Below are positions 23,856 through 35,636 of a stretch of 64,000 nt of DNA, piece by piece. The position numbers were made by a program, and so were the translations under genes. The DNA lies in NCBI GenBank assembly GCA_963662155.1, contig OY759262.1, positions 66,486,703 through 66,550,702 on the forward strand. Direction: 5' to 3'. Below the pieces are notes generated by a model that saw only the letters and a list, made by a program, of their open reading frames with translations, ran no database searches and was not told the origin of the DNA. This stretch comes from Lamellibrachia columna (lineage: Eukaryota; Annelida; Polychaeta; Sabellida; Siboglinidae). The stretch's first letter is position 1, and each line of letters begins with the position of its first letter.

Positions 23856-24811
23856 GTAAGTAGTGAAAGTAGTGTAAGCAATGTAAGTAGTGTAAGCAAT
23901 GTAAGTAGTGTAAGCAATGTAAGTAGTGTAAGCAATGTAAGTAGTGTAAGCAATGTAAGCAATGTAAGCAGTGTAAGTAGTGTAAGCAATGTAAGTAGTG
24001 TAAGTAGTGTAAGCAATGTAAGCAGTGTAAGTAGTGTAAGCAATGTAAGTAGTGTAAGTAGTGTAAGCAATGTAAGCAGTGTAAGTAGTGTAAGCAATGT
24101 AAGCAGTGTAAGTAATGTAAGTAGTGTAAGCAATGTAAGCAGTGTAAGTAGTGTAAGCAATGTAAGTAGTGTAAGTAGTGTAAGCAATGTAAGTAGTGTA
24201 AGTAGTGTAAGCAATGTAAGTAGTGTAAGCAATGTAAGCAGTGTAAGTAGTGTAAGTAGTGTAAGCAATGTAAGTAGTGTAAGCAATGTAAGCAGTGTAA
24301 GCAATGTAAGTAGTGTAAGCAATGTAAGTAGTGTAAGTAATGTAAGTAGTGTAAGCAGTGTAAGCAATGTAAGCAATGTAAGTAGTGTAAGCAATGTAAG
24401 CAGTGTAAGTAGTGTAAGCAATGTAAGTAGTGTAAGTAGTGTAAGCAGTGTAAGTAATGTAAGTAGTGTAAGCAATGTAAGTAATGTAAGTAGTGTAAGC
24501 AATGTAAGTAGTGTAAGTAGTGTAAGCAATGTAAGTAGTGTAAGTAGTGTAAGCAATGTAAGTAGTGTAAGTAGTGTAAGCAGTGTAAGTAGTGTAAGTA
24601 ATGTAAGCAGTGTAAGTAATGTAAGCAGTGTAAGTAATGTAAGTAGTGTAAGTAGTGTAAGCAGTGTAAGTAGTGTAAGCAGTGTAAGCAGTGTAAGTAG
24701 TGTAAGCAGTGTAAGTAGTGTAAGCAATGTAAGCAGTGAAAGTAGCGTAAGTAGTGTAAATAGTGAAAGTAGTATAAGTAGTGTAAATATATTAAAAATA
24801 GTGTAAGTAGT
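23856..24811. repeat. 9-bp microminisatellite, about 106 copies
   Basis: Four unit variants are mixed: gtaagtagt, gtaagcaat, gtaagcagt and gtaagtaat. The period is three codons, so open frames of over 300 codons (NVSSVSSVS on plus, LTLLTLL on minus) appear on both strands with no other coding evidence. The hexamer gtaagt, the core of a metazoan 5' splice site, recurs dozens of times on the plus strand. Confidence 0.95.
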
Positions 24812-25282
24812 GTTTCTGCAACTCAGTCTCTCGCTCAGACTCACAGTTATGGATCATTCTTAAATCATTAACCAGCCTTGAGAAATAATTGAGCTGTTGA
24901 CGAAACGGTGATCAATAGATTTAGAGCACAACTAGGCAGTCGACTGCCAATAATCAACTGCAATGTTTCTACATTTGCGTGGGCGGTCACTGGGCCTCGC
25001 CAAGTGTTGGCTGCCTCAGAATGCATCTCATCCAACCTGCTCAACCAAGACAGATCCACACAGTTCTTGGAAAATAGAGTTTTACTCTAGAATGAAACAC
25101 TTCATCTACATTATTAATTACTGCCTTGAGTGCTGTTGTTTGCTCATTAATTTAGTGCACCAGAAATAGCACTGGTGCATGTCAGAGTTGAATCTGCTGC
25201 CACCAGTGCTGGGTCAGACCGATAACCAGTATTCTTCAATTGTAATCTATACAAATAACTACAATGGTCATTATATTCTTTC
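24812..25282. other. Non-repetitive spacer
   Basis: Unique sequence with overlapping 60-68 codon frames on both strands (24,868-25,169). None matches a family I recognise and none has a clear exon structure. Confidence 0.5.
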
Positions 25283-26005
25283 TGCCTCCCTCTCCCCTCC
25301 CTCTCCCACTCCTACTTCCTTCTCCACTCATCCCCTCACTCTTCAATCACTCCACTCCTTACTCCCTCCTCCCTTTATCCTCACTCCCTCCCTCTCCCCT
25401 CATTCCATCCCTCTCCCCTCACTCTCTCTCCCACCACTACATCCGCCTCCCCTCATCCCCTCCCTCTCCCACCACTCCTTCCACCTCCCCTCTTTCCCTC
25501 CCTCCCTATGCCCTCATCCCCTGCCTCTCCTACCACTCCTTCCCTCTCCCCTCCCTCAACATTCCTTCCCTCTCCCCTCATACCCCCCTCTCCCATCACT
25601 CTTCCCCTTACTCCCTCCCTCTCCCCTCACTCCCTCCCTCTGCCCTCATCCCCTCCCTCTCCCACCACTCCTTCCCTCTCCCACCACTCCCTCCCTCTCC
25701 CCTCACTCCCTCCCTCTCCCAACACTCCATCCCTCTCCCCTCACTCCCTCTTCCCTCACTTCCTCCCTCTCCCCCCACTCCCTCCCTCTCCCATTACTCC
25801 CTCCCTCTCCCATCACTTCCTCCTTCTCCTCTCATTCCCTCCCTCTCCCCTCACTCATTCCCTCTCCCCTAACTCATTCCCTCTCCCCTCACTCCCTCCC
25901 TCTCCCCCTCACTCCCTCCATCTCCTCTCACTCCCTCCCTCTCCCCTCACTCCCTCCCTCTCCCCTAACTCCCTCCCTCTCCCCTAACTCCCTCCCTCCA
26001 TCAAC
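25283..26005. repeat. Polypyrimidine tract of degenerate ~19-bp units
   Basis: About 720 bp in which the plus strand is almost entirely C and T with isolated A, built on cactccctccctctcccct. The strand asymmetry is extreme, and such tracts can form triplex (H-DNA) structures. Proline/serine/leucine-rich open frames on the plus strand are artefacts. Confidence 0.9.
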
Positions 26006-26154
26006 TCAACTACTCCGGGAAGCATTCAGTCATGCTGCAACAACTGCACAAAAAAACTGTTTTTGAACAGCAGCAAGAGGGTTATTACCCCCACCCTCTC
26101 AACGGAGAGTCTGAACTCACCAAATGTGCTGCCAAGCACCACAAGGACATCATA

Positions 26155-26312
26155 AACATGCATGCATTGTAGACATACATGCACGTACTAATAGATATGC
26201 ACGCATATACTCATAGACATGCATGCACGTACTTATAGACATGCATGCATGTATTTGTAGACATGCATGCACGCACTTTGTAAACATGCATGCATATACT
26301 TGTAAACATGCA
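26155..26312. repeat. Degenerate 22-24-bp repeat, about 7 copies
   Basis: The core agacatgcatgcacgtactt recurs with changes (aaacatgcatgcatatactt and others). It is rich in the self-complementary tgcatgca. Confidence 0.8.
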
Positions 26313-26640
26313 GTACACAGTTCCTGTTGAACAATGATACTGATGTCCTGCCCTAAAGCTAGCTGTCAGTGATCCCGCTAGTTGACCAGTCAGTAAGGAT
26401 GACTTGTCAGCAGCACTGTCTAGTTAACCTATCTTACTCTCCCATTCATTTCCTGTCTCCACCCAGCTGTCATTTAGTTGAGCTGGGATGACAGGAACGT
26501 TGCAATTATTTTGACCCAGCTTCCTGATGCTGACAGAGGAGGCAGGGAGCCAGGGAGAATGACACATCACTTCATAAACTGTTTGACAAATGAACCTTAA
26601 ACGTTTGGGAACATCAGTGAGGCAGTCCACCTTGTCAAAC
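26313..26640. other. Spacer with unassigned minus-strand open frame
   Basis: A minus-strand frame of 72 codons (26,424-26,642) has ordinary protein-like composition (VDCLTDVPKRLRFICQTVYE) and a gtaaga donor-like site at its 3' side, but no pyrimidine-rich acceptor. It resembles no family I know. It could be a chance frame or a relic exon. Confidence 0.2.
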
Positions 26641-27359
26641 ACAGTTACAGCTTGCTACATCTTGTCTGTGGTTACAGCTTGCTACATCTCATTAGTTGTT
26701 ACAGCTTGCTACATCTCATTAGTTGTTACAGCTTGCTACATCTCATTAGTTGTTACATCTTGCTACATCTTGTCTGTGGTTACAGCTTGCTACATCTCAT
26801 TAGTTGTTACATCTTGCTACATCTCATTAGTTGTTACAGCTTGCTACATCTCATTAGTTGTTACATCTTGCTACATCTTGTCTGTGGTTACAGCTTGCTA
26901 CATCTCATTAGTTGTTACATCTTGCTACATCTCATTAGTTGTTACAGCTTGCTACAACTCATCAGTTGTTACAGCTTGCTACATCTCGTTAGTTGTTACA
27001 GCTTGCTACATCTTGTTAGTTGTCACAGCTTGCTACATCTCGTCAGTTGTTACAGCTTGCTACATCTTGTTAGTTGTTACAGCTTGCTACATCTCATTAG
27101 TTGTTACAGCTTGCTACAACTCGTCAGTTGTTACAGCTTGCTACATCTCATCAGTTGTTATAGCTTGCTACATCTCGTCAGTTGTTACAGCTTGCTACAT
27201 CTTGTTAGTTGTTACAGCTTGCTACATCTTATTAGTTGTTACAGCTTGCTACATCTTGTTAGTTGTTACAGCTTGCTACATCTTGTTAGTTGTTACAGCT
27301 TGCTACATCTGGTTAGTTGTTACAGCTTGCTACATCTTGTTAGTTGTTACAGCTTGCTA
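26641..27359. repeat. 27-bp minisatellite, about 27 copies
   Basis: The landmark gttacagcttgctacatct recurs every 27 bp, followed by cattagtt, tgttagtt, cgtcagtt or tgtctgtg. The first third is ordered in blocks (tgtctgtg units every few copies, acatct for acagct). The period of nine codons gives two long artefactual frames on the plus strand. Confidence 0.95.
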
Positions 27360-27409
27360 ACAGTAGGAAATGCCAGACACATTGACATTGATGCCAGGTT
27401 AGAATAATG

Positions 27410-27421
27410 CCCCCCCCCCCC
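27410..27421 (+). repeat. Poly(C) run of 12
   Basis: Twelve consecutive C on the plus strand between two arrays. It is prone to slippage and sequencing error. Confidence 0.9.
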
Positions 27422-27449
27422 ACACTGCTGCCAAAGAATCCAGAACACC

Positions 27450-27699
27450 ACCCCTAGATGTCCTACACTCCAGGACACCAGCATTGGATGTCCTACATTC
27501 CAAGTCACCATCCTTGGATGTCCTACACTCCAGGACACCATCCATGGATGTCCCACACTCCAGGACACCATCTATGGATGTCCAACACTCCAGGATACCA
27601 TCCTTGAATGTCCTACATTCCAGGACACCATCTTTGGATATCCTACAATCCAGGACACCATCTTTGGATATCCTACATTCCAGGACACCATCATTGGAT
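27450..27699. repeat. 30-bp minisatellite, about 8 copies
   Basis: The landmark ggatgtcctacactccagga recurs every 30 bp with caccatcctt. Variants include tccattgg and gatatcc. Confidence 0.92.
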
Positions 27700-27930
27700 A
27701 ATGACTGTTGACACCTGCCACATAAGACAATTTGTCAAAGCCAAGTACCTGGCACAGGGAGACACCACTAGGACAGCGTTTGTCACGAGAGAGGAGTCAC
27801 ACACCAGACATGCCAGTGAGCTACTTTTTTAGCAATTACATATCACCTGTGAACATGCTACCTAAATATGTAAAACTGTATTCTACAGGACAATGGCTGA
27901 ATCATGACAGGTACTAAATACATAGGGCAT

Positions 27931-28467
27931 CTTCACTGCCTCTAACAAGGACCAAGTACTTGTTGAGATCTCTTCACTGCCTCTAACAAGGACCAAGTAT
28001 TTGTTGAGATCTCTTCACTGCCTCTAACAAGGACCACGTATTTGTTGAGATCTCTTCACTGCCTCTAACAAGGACCAAGTACTTGTTGAGATCTCTTCAC
28101 TACCTCTAACAAGGACCAAGTACTTGTTGAGATCTCTTCACTACCTCTAACAAGGACCAAGTATTTGTTGAGATTTCTTCACTGCGTCTAACAAGGACCA
28201 AGTACTTGTTGATATCTCTTCACTACCTCTAACAAGGACCAAGTATTTGTTGAGATTTCTTCACTGCGTCTAACAAGGACCAAGTACTTGTTGATATCTC
28301 TTCACTACCTCTAACAAGGACCAAGTACTTGTTGAGATCTCTTCACTGCCTCTAACAAGGACCAAGTACTTGTTGAGATCTCTTCACTACCTCTAACAAG
28401 GACCAAGTATTTGTTGAGATCTCTTCACTGCCTCTAACAAGGACCAAGTACTTGTTGAGATCTCGAG
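27931..28467. repeat. 41-bp minisatellite with palindromic cores, 13 copies
   Basis: The landmark cactgcctctaacaaggacc recurs every 41 bp. Each standard unit holds two perfect palindromes, caagtacttg and gagatctc. Variants (gtatttg, gatttc, gatatc, gcgtc) are arranged in repeated pairs, showing duplication of two-unit blocks. Confidence 0.95.
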
Positions 28468-28523
28468 ATAAGTTTTTATTTAGTCATCAACCAGTCTTAG
28501 CTTCAGTACCTATTGCTTTGTCT

Positions 28524-30050
28524 CAGTTCTTGTACAACACAGTCTCCTATTCTTGTATAGCACAGTCTCCTATTCTTGTATAGCACAGTCTGCTATTCTT
28601 GTATAGCACAGTCTGCTATTCTTGTATAGCAGTTTCCTATTCTTGTATAGCAGTTTCCTATTCTTGTATAGCACAGTCTCCTATTCTTGTATAGCAGTCT
28701 GCTATTCTTGTATAGCAGTCTCCTATTCTTGTATAGCAGTTTCCAATTCTTGTATAGCACAGTCTCATATTCTTGTATATCAGTTTCCTATTCTTGTATA
28801 GCAGTCTCCTACTCTTGTATAGCAGTCTCCTATTCTTGTATAGCACAGTTTCCTAGTCTTGTATAGCACAGTCTCCTATTCTTGTATAGCACAATATTCT
28901 ATTCTTGCATAGCAGTCTCCTATTCTTGTATAGCACAGTCTCCTATTCTTGTATAGCAGTTTCCTATTCTTGTATAGCAGTTTCCTATTCTTGTATAGCA
29001 GTTTCCTATTCTTGTATATCAGTTTCCTATTCTTGTACAGCAGTATCCTATTCTTGTACAGCAGTATCCTATTCTTGTATAGCACAGTTTCCTAGTCTTG
29101 TATAGCACAGTCTCCTATTCTTGTATAGCAGTCTCCTATTCTTGTATAGCACAGTCTCCTATTCTTGTATAGCAGTCTCCTATTCTTGTATAGCAGTTTC
29201 CTATTCTTGTATAGCACATTCTCCTATTCTTGTATAGCACAGTCTCCTATTCTTGTATAGCAGTTTCCTATTCTTGTATAGCAGTTTCCTATTCTTGTAT
29301 AGCAGTTTCCTATTCTTGTATATCAGTTTCCTATTCTTGTATAGCAGTCTCCTATTATTGTATAGCAGTCTCCTATTCTTGTATAGCACAGTTTCCTAGT
29401 CTTGTATAGCACAGTCTCCTATTCTTGTATAGCACAGTCTCCTATTCTTGTATAGCACAGTCTCCTATTCTTGTATAGCAGTCTCCTATTCTTGTATAGC
29501 AGTCTCCTATTCTTGTATAGCAGTTTCCTATTCTTGTATAGCACATTCTCCTATTCTTGTATAGCACAGTCTCCTATTCTTGTATAGCAGTCTCCTATTC
29601 TTGTATAGCACAGTCTCCTATTATTGTATAGCAGTCTCCTATTCTTGTATAGCACAGTTTCCTAGTCTTGTATAGCACAGTATCCTATTCTTGTATAGCA
29701 GTCTCCTATTCTTGTATAGCAGTCTCCTATTCTTGTATAGCAGTCTCCTATTCTTGTATAGCAGTTTCCTATTCTTGTATAGCACATTCTCCTATTCTTG
29801 TATAGCACAGTCTCCTATTCTTGTATAGCACAGTCTCCTATTCTTGTATAGCAGTTTCCTATTTTTGTATAGCACAGTTTCCTATTCTTGTATAGCACAG
29901 TCTCCTATTCTTGTATAGCACAGTCTCCTATTCTTGTATAGCACAGTCTCCTATTCTTGTATAGCAGTTTCCTATTTTTGTATAGCACAGTTTCCTATTC
30001 TTGTATAGCACAGTCTCCTATTCTTGTATAGCACAGTCTCCTATTCTTAT
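28524..30050. repeat. 21/23-bp mixed-length minisatellite, about 70 copies
   Basis: Units are ctcctattcttgtatagc followed by agt (21 bp) or acagt (23 bp). The long and short forms are interspersed in repeated blocks. Other variants are tttcctatt, tctgctatt and tagtcttg. Minus frames give short KNRKLLY-type artefacts. Confidence 0.95.
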
Positions 30051-30251
30051 GACTACACAAAGCACTTTACACTTTATGGAACACTGATACAAAAAACATC
30101 TATGATACACGATTAACTGTCACAATACGACTCCCACCAGAAGACAGGCGCTACGATTTCATTTTGTATTGGTCATGGCCAGGATTTTTTTAAAGTTCAG
30201 CTCATATGGACAGTGCGAAGTTTCACACTGACAACTTTTTTTGGTTTACCT

Positions 30252-31153
30252 TACTGCTTGACCTTAAGATCGTAACGAATTGTGCTTTACTGCTTGACCT
30301 TAAGATCGTAACGAATTGTGCTTTACTGCTTGACCCTAAGATTGTAACGAATTGTGCTTTACTGCTTGACCCTAAGATTGTAACGAATTGTGCTTTACTG
30401 TTTGACCTTAGGATTGTAACGAATTGTGCTTTACTGCTTGACCCTAAGATCGTAACGAATTGTGCTTTACTGCTTGACCCTAAGATTGTAACGAATTGTG
30501 CTTTACTGCTTGACCTTAAGATTGTAACGAATTGTGCTTTACTGTTTGACCTTAGGATTGTAACGAATTGTGCTTTACTGCTTGACCTTAAGATTGTAAC
30601 GAATTGTGCTTTACTGCTTGACCTTAAGATCGTAACGAATTGTGCTTTACTGCTTGACCCTAAGATTGTAACGAATTGTGCTTTACTGCTTGACCTTAAG
30701 ATCGTAACGAATTGTGCTTTACTGCTTGACCCTAAGATTGTAACGAATTGTGCTTTACTGCTTGACCCTAAGATTATAACGAATTGTGCTTTACTGTTTG
30801 ACCTTAGGATTGTAACGAATTGTGCTTTACTGCTTGACCCTAAGATCATAACGAATTGTGCTTTACTGCTTGACCCTAAGATTGTAACGAATTGTGCTTT
30901 ACTACTTGACCATAAGATTGTAATGAATTGTGTTTTACTGTTTGACCTTAGGATTGTAACGAATTGTGCTTTACTGCTTGACCTTAGGATTGTAACGAAT
31001 TGTGCTTTACTGCTTGACCTGAAGATTGTAACGAATTGTGCTTTACTGCTTGACCTTAAGATTGTAACGAATTGTGCTTTACTGCTTGACCTTAAGATTG
31101 TAACGAATTGTGCTTTACTGCTTGACCTTAAGATTGTAACGAATTGTGCTTTA
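30252..31153. repeat. 36-bp minisatellite, about 25 copies
   Basis: The landmark gtaacgaattgtgctttact recurs every 36 bp with gcttgaccttaagatc. Variants are cctaagat, cttaggat and tgtttgac. The twelve-codon period gives a 322-codon plus frame (LLDLKIVTNCAL) and a minus frame of 208 codons. Both are artefacts of the period. Confidence 0.96.
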
Positions 31154-32425
31154 TGTTCTGCATTTTGTGCATGAAATTGAAAGCATAAAAATCAACAATT
31201 TAAAGATGGTCACCAATTGTGTTTTGTGAATTGTGACTGGAATGTTTTTGTTTCAATTCACAATTAAATTAAACCAACACCCAAAAAATTGCAAACTTAA
31301 AAAAATGTGCTGAGCAATATGATCGTACACTGTACTGATAGAATGTGACCAACAACAACTGTGCAAAACTTGACAGAGAATGACAGAAATCTCAGGTGGT
31401 ATAACATGTCAAAAGACAGGTTTGTACAACATTTATATCTGTCACTTGTGCATAACACTACTAAACCAAAAATGATGCTGATCTTGACTCGGAGAATGAG
31501 ACTGTTTATTTCCCAACGTCTCAACTCAGTTGGCCAATTAATCCTGCAAACTTCTGCAAGTGGCAGTCGTTGGATCAATAAGACTGATCTGTCATACATC
31601 TGGCAGAGGCTGCAAGTGACACCTGGGGCCAATAGACAAGTGTTCTTCAGCCAAAATGCTTGCATGCATGCACAGCGAATGCATCCACACAACAGAGAAA
31701 TGTCCTTCATCAGCCAAATCCATACACACATGCATGCACGCACGCACGCACGCACGCACGAATCCACCACACGCATGCACGCACACACACACACCAAAAA
31801 AGTATCCTTTATCAGCCAAATTGAGACACATGCACGCCAGCCACAGACAGGCCTGTGTCATTGTCACTTTGACATGTCATGATGTCACTCCTGTGTCACA
31901 CTGACAAGTCACTGTGACACTGATGGGTTCATGTGTCATGGAGTGTGTTCACTTGTCACTTTGTCGATGTAACATGACATGCACAGACATATGACAAGGA
32001 TATATTTTATTTGGCTGGACAGCCTAAGTGAACATTTCAACTGAAACTGACAAATGAACTGCTTTTACCAGTTTACCAGCAATGCATCATGGGATGACTG
32101 TGGGCCACCTGACTCCTGGCAATAATTAGCCACTTTGGAAATGAAATTAATGCATTCATTAACAAAGCCAGACATCATATTAGAAAATCTCGATAAATGT
32201 TGTCATGAACAAGGCCAGATAATTTTGATTGTGATGAAAGTTACGCTAAAAATGTGGTTATGATTTTTATTGTGATAACATAAACTGAAATGTTAAAACA
32301 ATTAGATTCGTATTCTAAATTTCTATTCACAAAGATGCTGCTGACATAATAAATAGTATATCAAATGTAGAGAGTGTGGAAAAGAATTCGGATTTACGCT
32401 TAGAAAATAGAAGAAACTATGATTA
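31154..32425. other. Non-repetitive spacer with a GCAC microsatellite
   Basis: About 1.3 kb of largely unique sequence. A (gcac)n and (ca)n tract lies at about 31,724-31,800, and two similar blocks containing atcagccaaat flank it. Frames of 166 and 173 codons overlap on opposite strands at 31.3-31.9 kb. Neither matches a family I recognise. Confidence 0.55.
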
Positions 32426-32433
32426 CAATTAAC

Positions 32434-33231
32434 CAGGGTAAACAAAAAATCATGATTTAAAAAAAAAAATTAATTGGATTTTTTTATTTTAATTGGATTT
32501 TTTTTTCTTCTTTGATTTATTTTATTTTAATAATTTTTTTTAATCTGGTATATAGACATTTATATAGATGTTTATATTTATAAACTTTTGTTTATGTAAA
32601 GACATTAGGCAATGTGAACAAGGCCTCACCCCCTGCAGTTGCATAATCTGTCTTGGAAAGGAAAGCATGCTGTGTGTCTGTGGCTGTAGCAGTGATAACT
32701 GTTGTTTGCTGAGAGGGTGGATTAGCACCTGTCCAGGGCTCTGTGTACTCTAAGGGTCTCCAACCAGACTGCAAACTGGTACAGTATTAAACAATTGTCA
32801 CCAAGACTGTCTCACTTGAGTCAACATACTGAATTGGTAACAACTAGCACAAGCTCTAAGTGGACTTTAACTCAGGGCTTCTGACTTGAAAAGATACTTC
32901 CTCTGGAAGACACATTTGTGTGGCTTCACTGCATTCAGAAAGGGAATAGCTCAAATATACACAATGTCATAAAATATTTGACTATCAGGCTATCTGGTGA
33001 CAATACAACTACACAAGTGTGCGCACATTGTGCTTTTGTATTAAAAAAACGTATAAAACTTTGTTGATCTCGATGCTACTAAACAATTATTTGTGTTAAA
33101 TTCATATAAATCAGCGATTAAAAAAATCGGAAATAAAAAAATCATAAATCAATGATTTTTTGTTGTTGAGTGATTTAAATCATGATTTAAATCAATGATT
33201 TAAATCAAATGATTTAAATCAAACAACCCTG
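32434..33231. mobile_element. hAT-like non-autonomous transposon (MITE)
   Basis: The left end reads cagggtaaac and the right end reads aacaaccctg, so the reverse complement of the right end also begins CAGGGT. hAT elements typically start CAGGG and make 8-bp target duplications. The flanking octamers are caattaac (32,426-32,433) and caactaac (33,232-33,239), 7 of 8 identical. The right end carries several gatttaaatc palindromes, a style common in such elements. No transposase is present, so it would have depended on an autonomous relative. It contains the dispersed repeat at 32,603-32,710. Confidence 0.6.
32603..32710 (+). repeat. Dispersed repeat, copy 1
   Basis: About 105 bp closely similar to 63,896-64,000. 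Shared landmarks are aaggcctcaccccctg, gcataatctgtcttggaaag and gctgtagcagt. It lies inside the hAT-like element. No open frame or known family was recognised. Confidence 0.85.
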
Positions 33232-33239
33232 CAACTAAC

Positions 33240-33605
33240 GGAGTGTAATCTTACAGGACAATACTGCCAAGCTGACACTGTCGACCTTGACAGTTGAGTG
33301 ACTATCACCAATTATGTACAATTCATTCCAACACTCACAGGTTGCGGCTTTGCACGAAGCCATAGACCAGTTACATGCAATACAGCACACATATGGTTTG
33401 TGGCGGTGTGAAGGTCAAGCTTGTTCAGGAAGTATTACTTTCCTATCAATTATTGGTAAATTTTTAGTCATATATCACTCAGAATACATATACACGTATC
33501 TAACCTTCCTAATGCTCTCCTCATCGACATAATCTTAGTTGAAGCTGTGGGGGCTCTCTGCTATCTTTTTATAGATAACTATCAAAATGTTGCTACACTT
33601 CTGTC
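33240..33605 (+). other. Spacer with a weak candidate exon
   Basis: Unique sequence. At 33,341-33,455 an acceptor-like ccaacactcacag precedes 38 open codons (AALHEAIDQLHAIQHTYGLW and on), followed by a donor-like gtaaat. The composition is protein-like but I recognise no family and it is on the strand opposite the PLC-beta exon. Confidence 0.15.
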
Positions 33606-34659
33606 AGTGTGTCACTGAAATAATGTTCTCCATAACAGTGTGTCACTGAAATAATGTTCTCCATAACAGTGTGTCACTAAAATAATGTTCTCCATAACAG
33701 TGTGTCACTGAAATAATGTTCTCCATAACAGTGTGTCACTGAAATAATGTTCTCCATAACAGTGTGTCACTGAAATAATGTTCTCCATAACAGTGTGTCA
33801 CTGAAATAATGTTCTCCATAACAGTGTGTCACTGAAATAATGTTCTCCATAACAGTGTGTCACTGAAATAATGTTCTCCATAACAGTGTGTCACTGAAAT
33901 AATGTTCTCCATAACAGTGTGTCACTGAAATAATGTTCTCCATAACAGTGCGTCACTGAAATAATGTTCTCCATAACAGTGCGTCACTGAAATAATGTTC
34001 TCCATAACAGTGCGTCACTGAAATAATGTTCTCCATAACAGTGTGTCACTGAAATAATGTTCTCCATAACAGTGTGTCACTGAAATAATGTTCTCCATAA
34101 CAGTGTGTCACTGAAATAATGTTCTCCATAACAGTGTGTCACTGAAATAATGTTCTCCATAACAGTGTGTCAATGAAATAATGTTCTCCATAACAGTGTG
34201 TCACTGAAATAATGTTCTCCATAACAGTGTGTCACTGAAATAATGTTCTCCATAACAGTGCGTCACTGAAATAATGTTCTCCATAACAGTGCGTCACTGA
34301 AATAATGTTCTCCATAACAGTGCGTCACTGAAATAATGTTCTCCATAACAGTGTGTCACTGAAATAATGTTCTCCATAACAGTGTGTCACTGAAATAATG
34401 TTCTCCATAACAGTGCGTCACTGAAATAATGTTCTCCATAACAGTGCGTCACTGAAATAATGTTCTCCATAACAGTGCGTCACTGAAATAATGTTCTCCA
34501 TAACAGTGCGTCACTGAAATAATGTTCTCCATAACAGTGCGTCACTGAAATAATGTTCTCCATAACAGTGTGTCACTGAAATAATGTTCTCCATAACAGT
34601 GTGTCACTGAAATAATGTTCTCCATAACAGTGTGTCACTGAAATAATGTTCTCCATAAC
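33606..34659. repeat. 31-bp minisatellite, 34 copies
   Basis: The landmark gtcactgaaataatgttctc recurs every 31 bp with cataacagtgt or cataacagtgc. Units are almost identical. The tgtgtcac and tgcgtcac forms occur in runs, not at random, so neighbouring units were copied in blocks. Confidence 0.96.
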
Positions 34660-34729
34660 ATTGACATCTTTTTCATCACTAACCCAGCAAGCAGAATAAG
34701 TCAACGTAGCTGAAAAGTTATCTATATGA

Positions 34730-35411
34730 CATCAGTAGGTGGACGACACAGTAGGTGGACGACACAGTAGGTGGACGACACAGTAGGTGGACGACAGAGA
34801 AGGTGGACAACACAGTAGGTGGACGACAAAGAATGTGGACGACACAGTAGGTGGACAACACAGTAGGTGGACGACACAGTAGGTGGACGACTGAGTAGGT
34901 TGGATGACACAGTAGGTTGGATGACACAGTAGGTTATCCGATAGAGTAGGTGCATGACACAATAGATGGGCAAAACAGTAGGTGCATAATGAAGTAGGTG
35001 GACGACAGAGTAGGTGGACGACAGAGAAGGCGGACGACAGAGTAGGCGGACGACAGAGTAGGCGGAAGACAGAGTAGGCGGACGACAGAGTAGGCGGACG
35101 ACAGAGTAGGCGGACGACAGAGTAGGCGGACGACAGAGTAGGCGGACGACAGAGTAGGTGGACGACAGAGTAGGTGGACGACAGAGAAGGTGGACGACAG
35201 AGTAGGTGGACGACAGAGTAGGTGGACGACAGAGTAGGTGGACGACAGAGTAGGTGGACGACAGAGTAGGTGGACGACAGAGTAGGTGGACGACAGAGTA
35301 GGTGGACGACAGAGTAGGTGGACGACAGAGTAGGTGGACGACAGAGTAGGTGGACGACAGAGTAGGTGGATGACAGAGTAGGTGGACGACAGAGTAGGTG
35401 GATGACAGAGT
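34730..35411. repeat. 16-bp minisatellite, about 42 copies
   Basis: Tandem agtaggtggacgacag with acacag variants at the left and acagag at the right, and a central block of aggcgg instead of aggtgg. Minus frames give artefacts of the type VVHLLCRPPTLSST. Confidence 0.95.
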
Positions 35412-35636
35412 GAGCAGTAAAACAAAGTGGTTATTTTTTCAAGATTTTTAACCTATGAATGAGGGAAACATGTGACAACAGCCTACATAACCATCCAACA
35501 TTGCTTCATCATTTGTTAACATAGTGAAATGTGCACATCAGCATGTATGCACATACTATTATATATTATACTTATGTTTGATTATTATGTTCTGAGCATA
35601 ATGATACTTATTCTAATAATTCTAATAATCTAACAA

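Noticed and set aside
26424..26642. A host exon on the minus strand
   Set aside because: It has a donor-like gtaaga, but the upstream side runs straight into the 27-bp array with no acceptor, and no homologue comes to mind.
30206..31174. A 322-codon leucine-rich-looking protein
   Set aside because: It is the 36-bp period read in one frame. Both strands are open and there are no LRR consensus positions.
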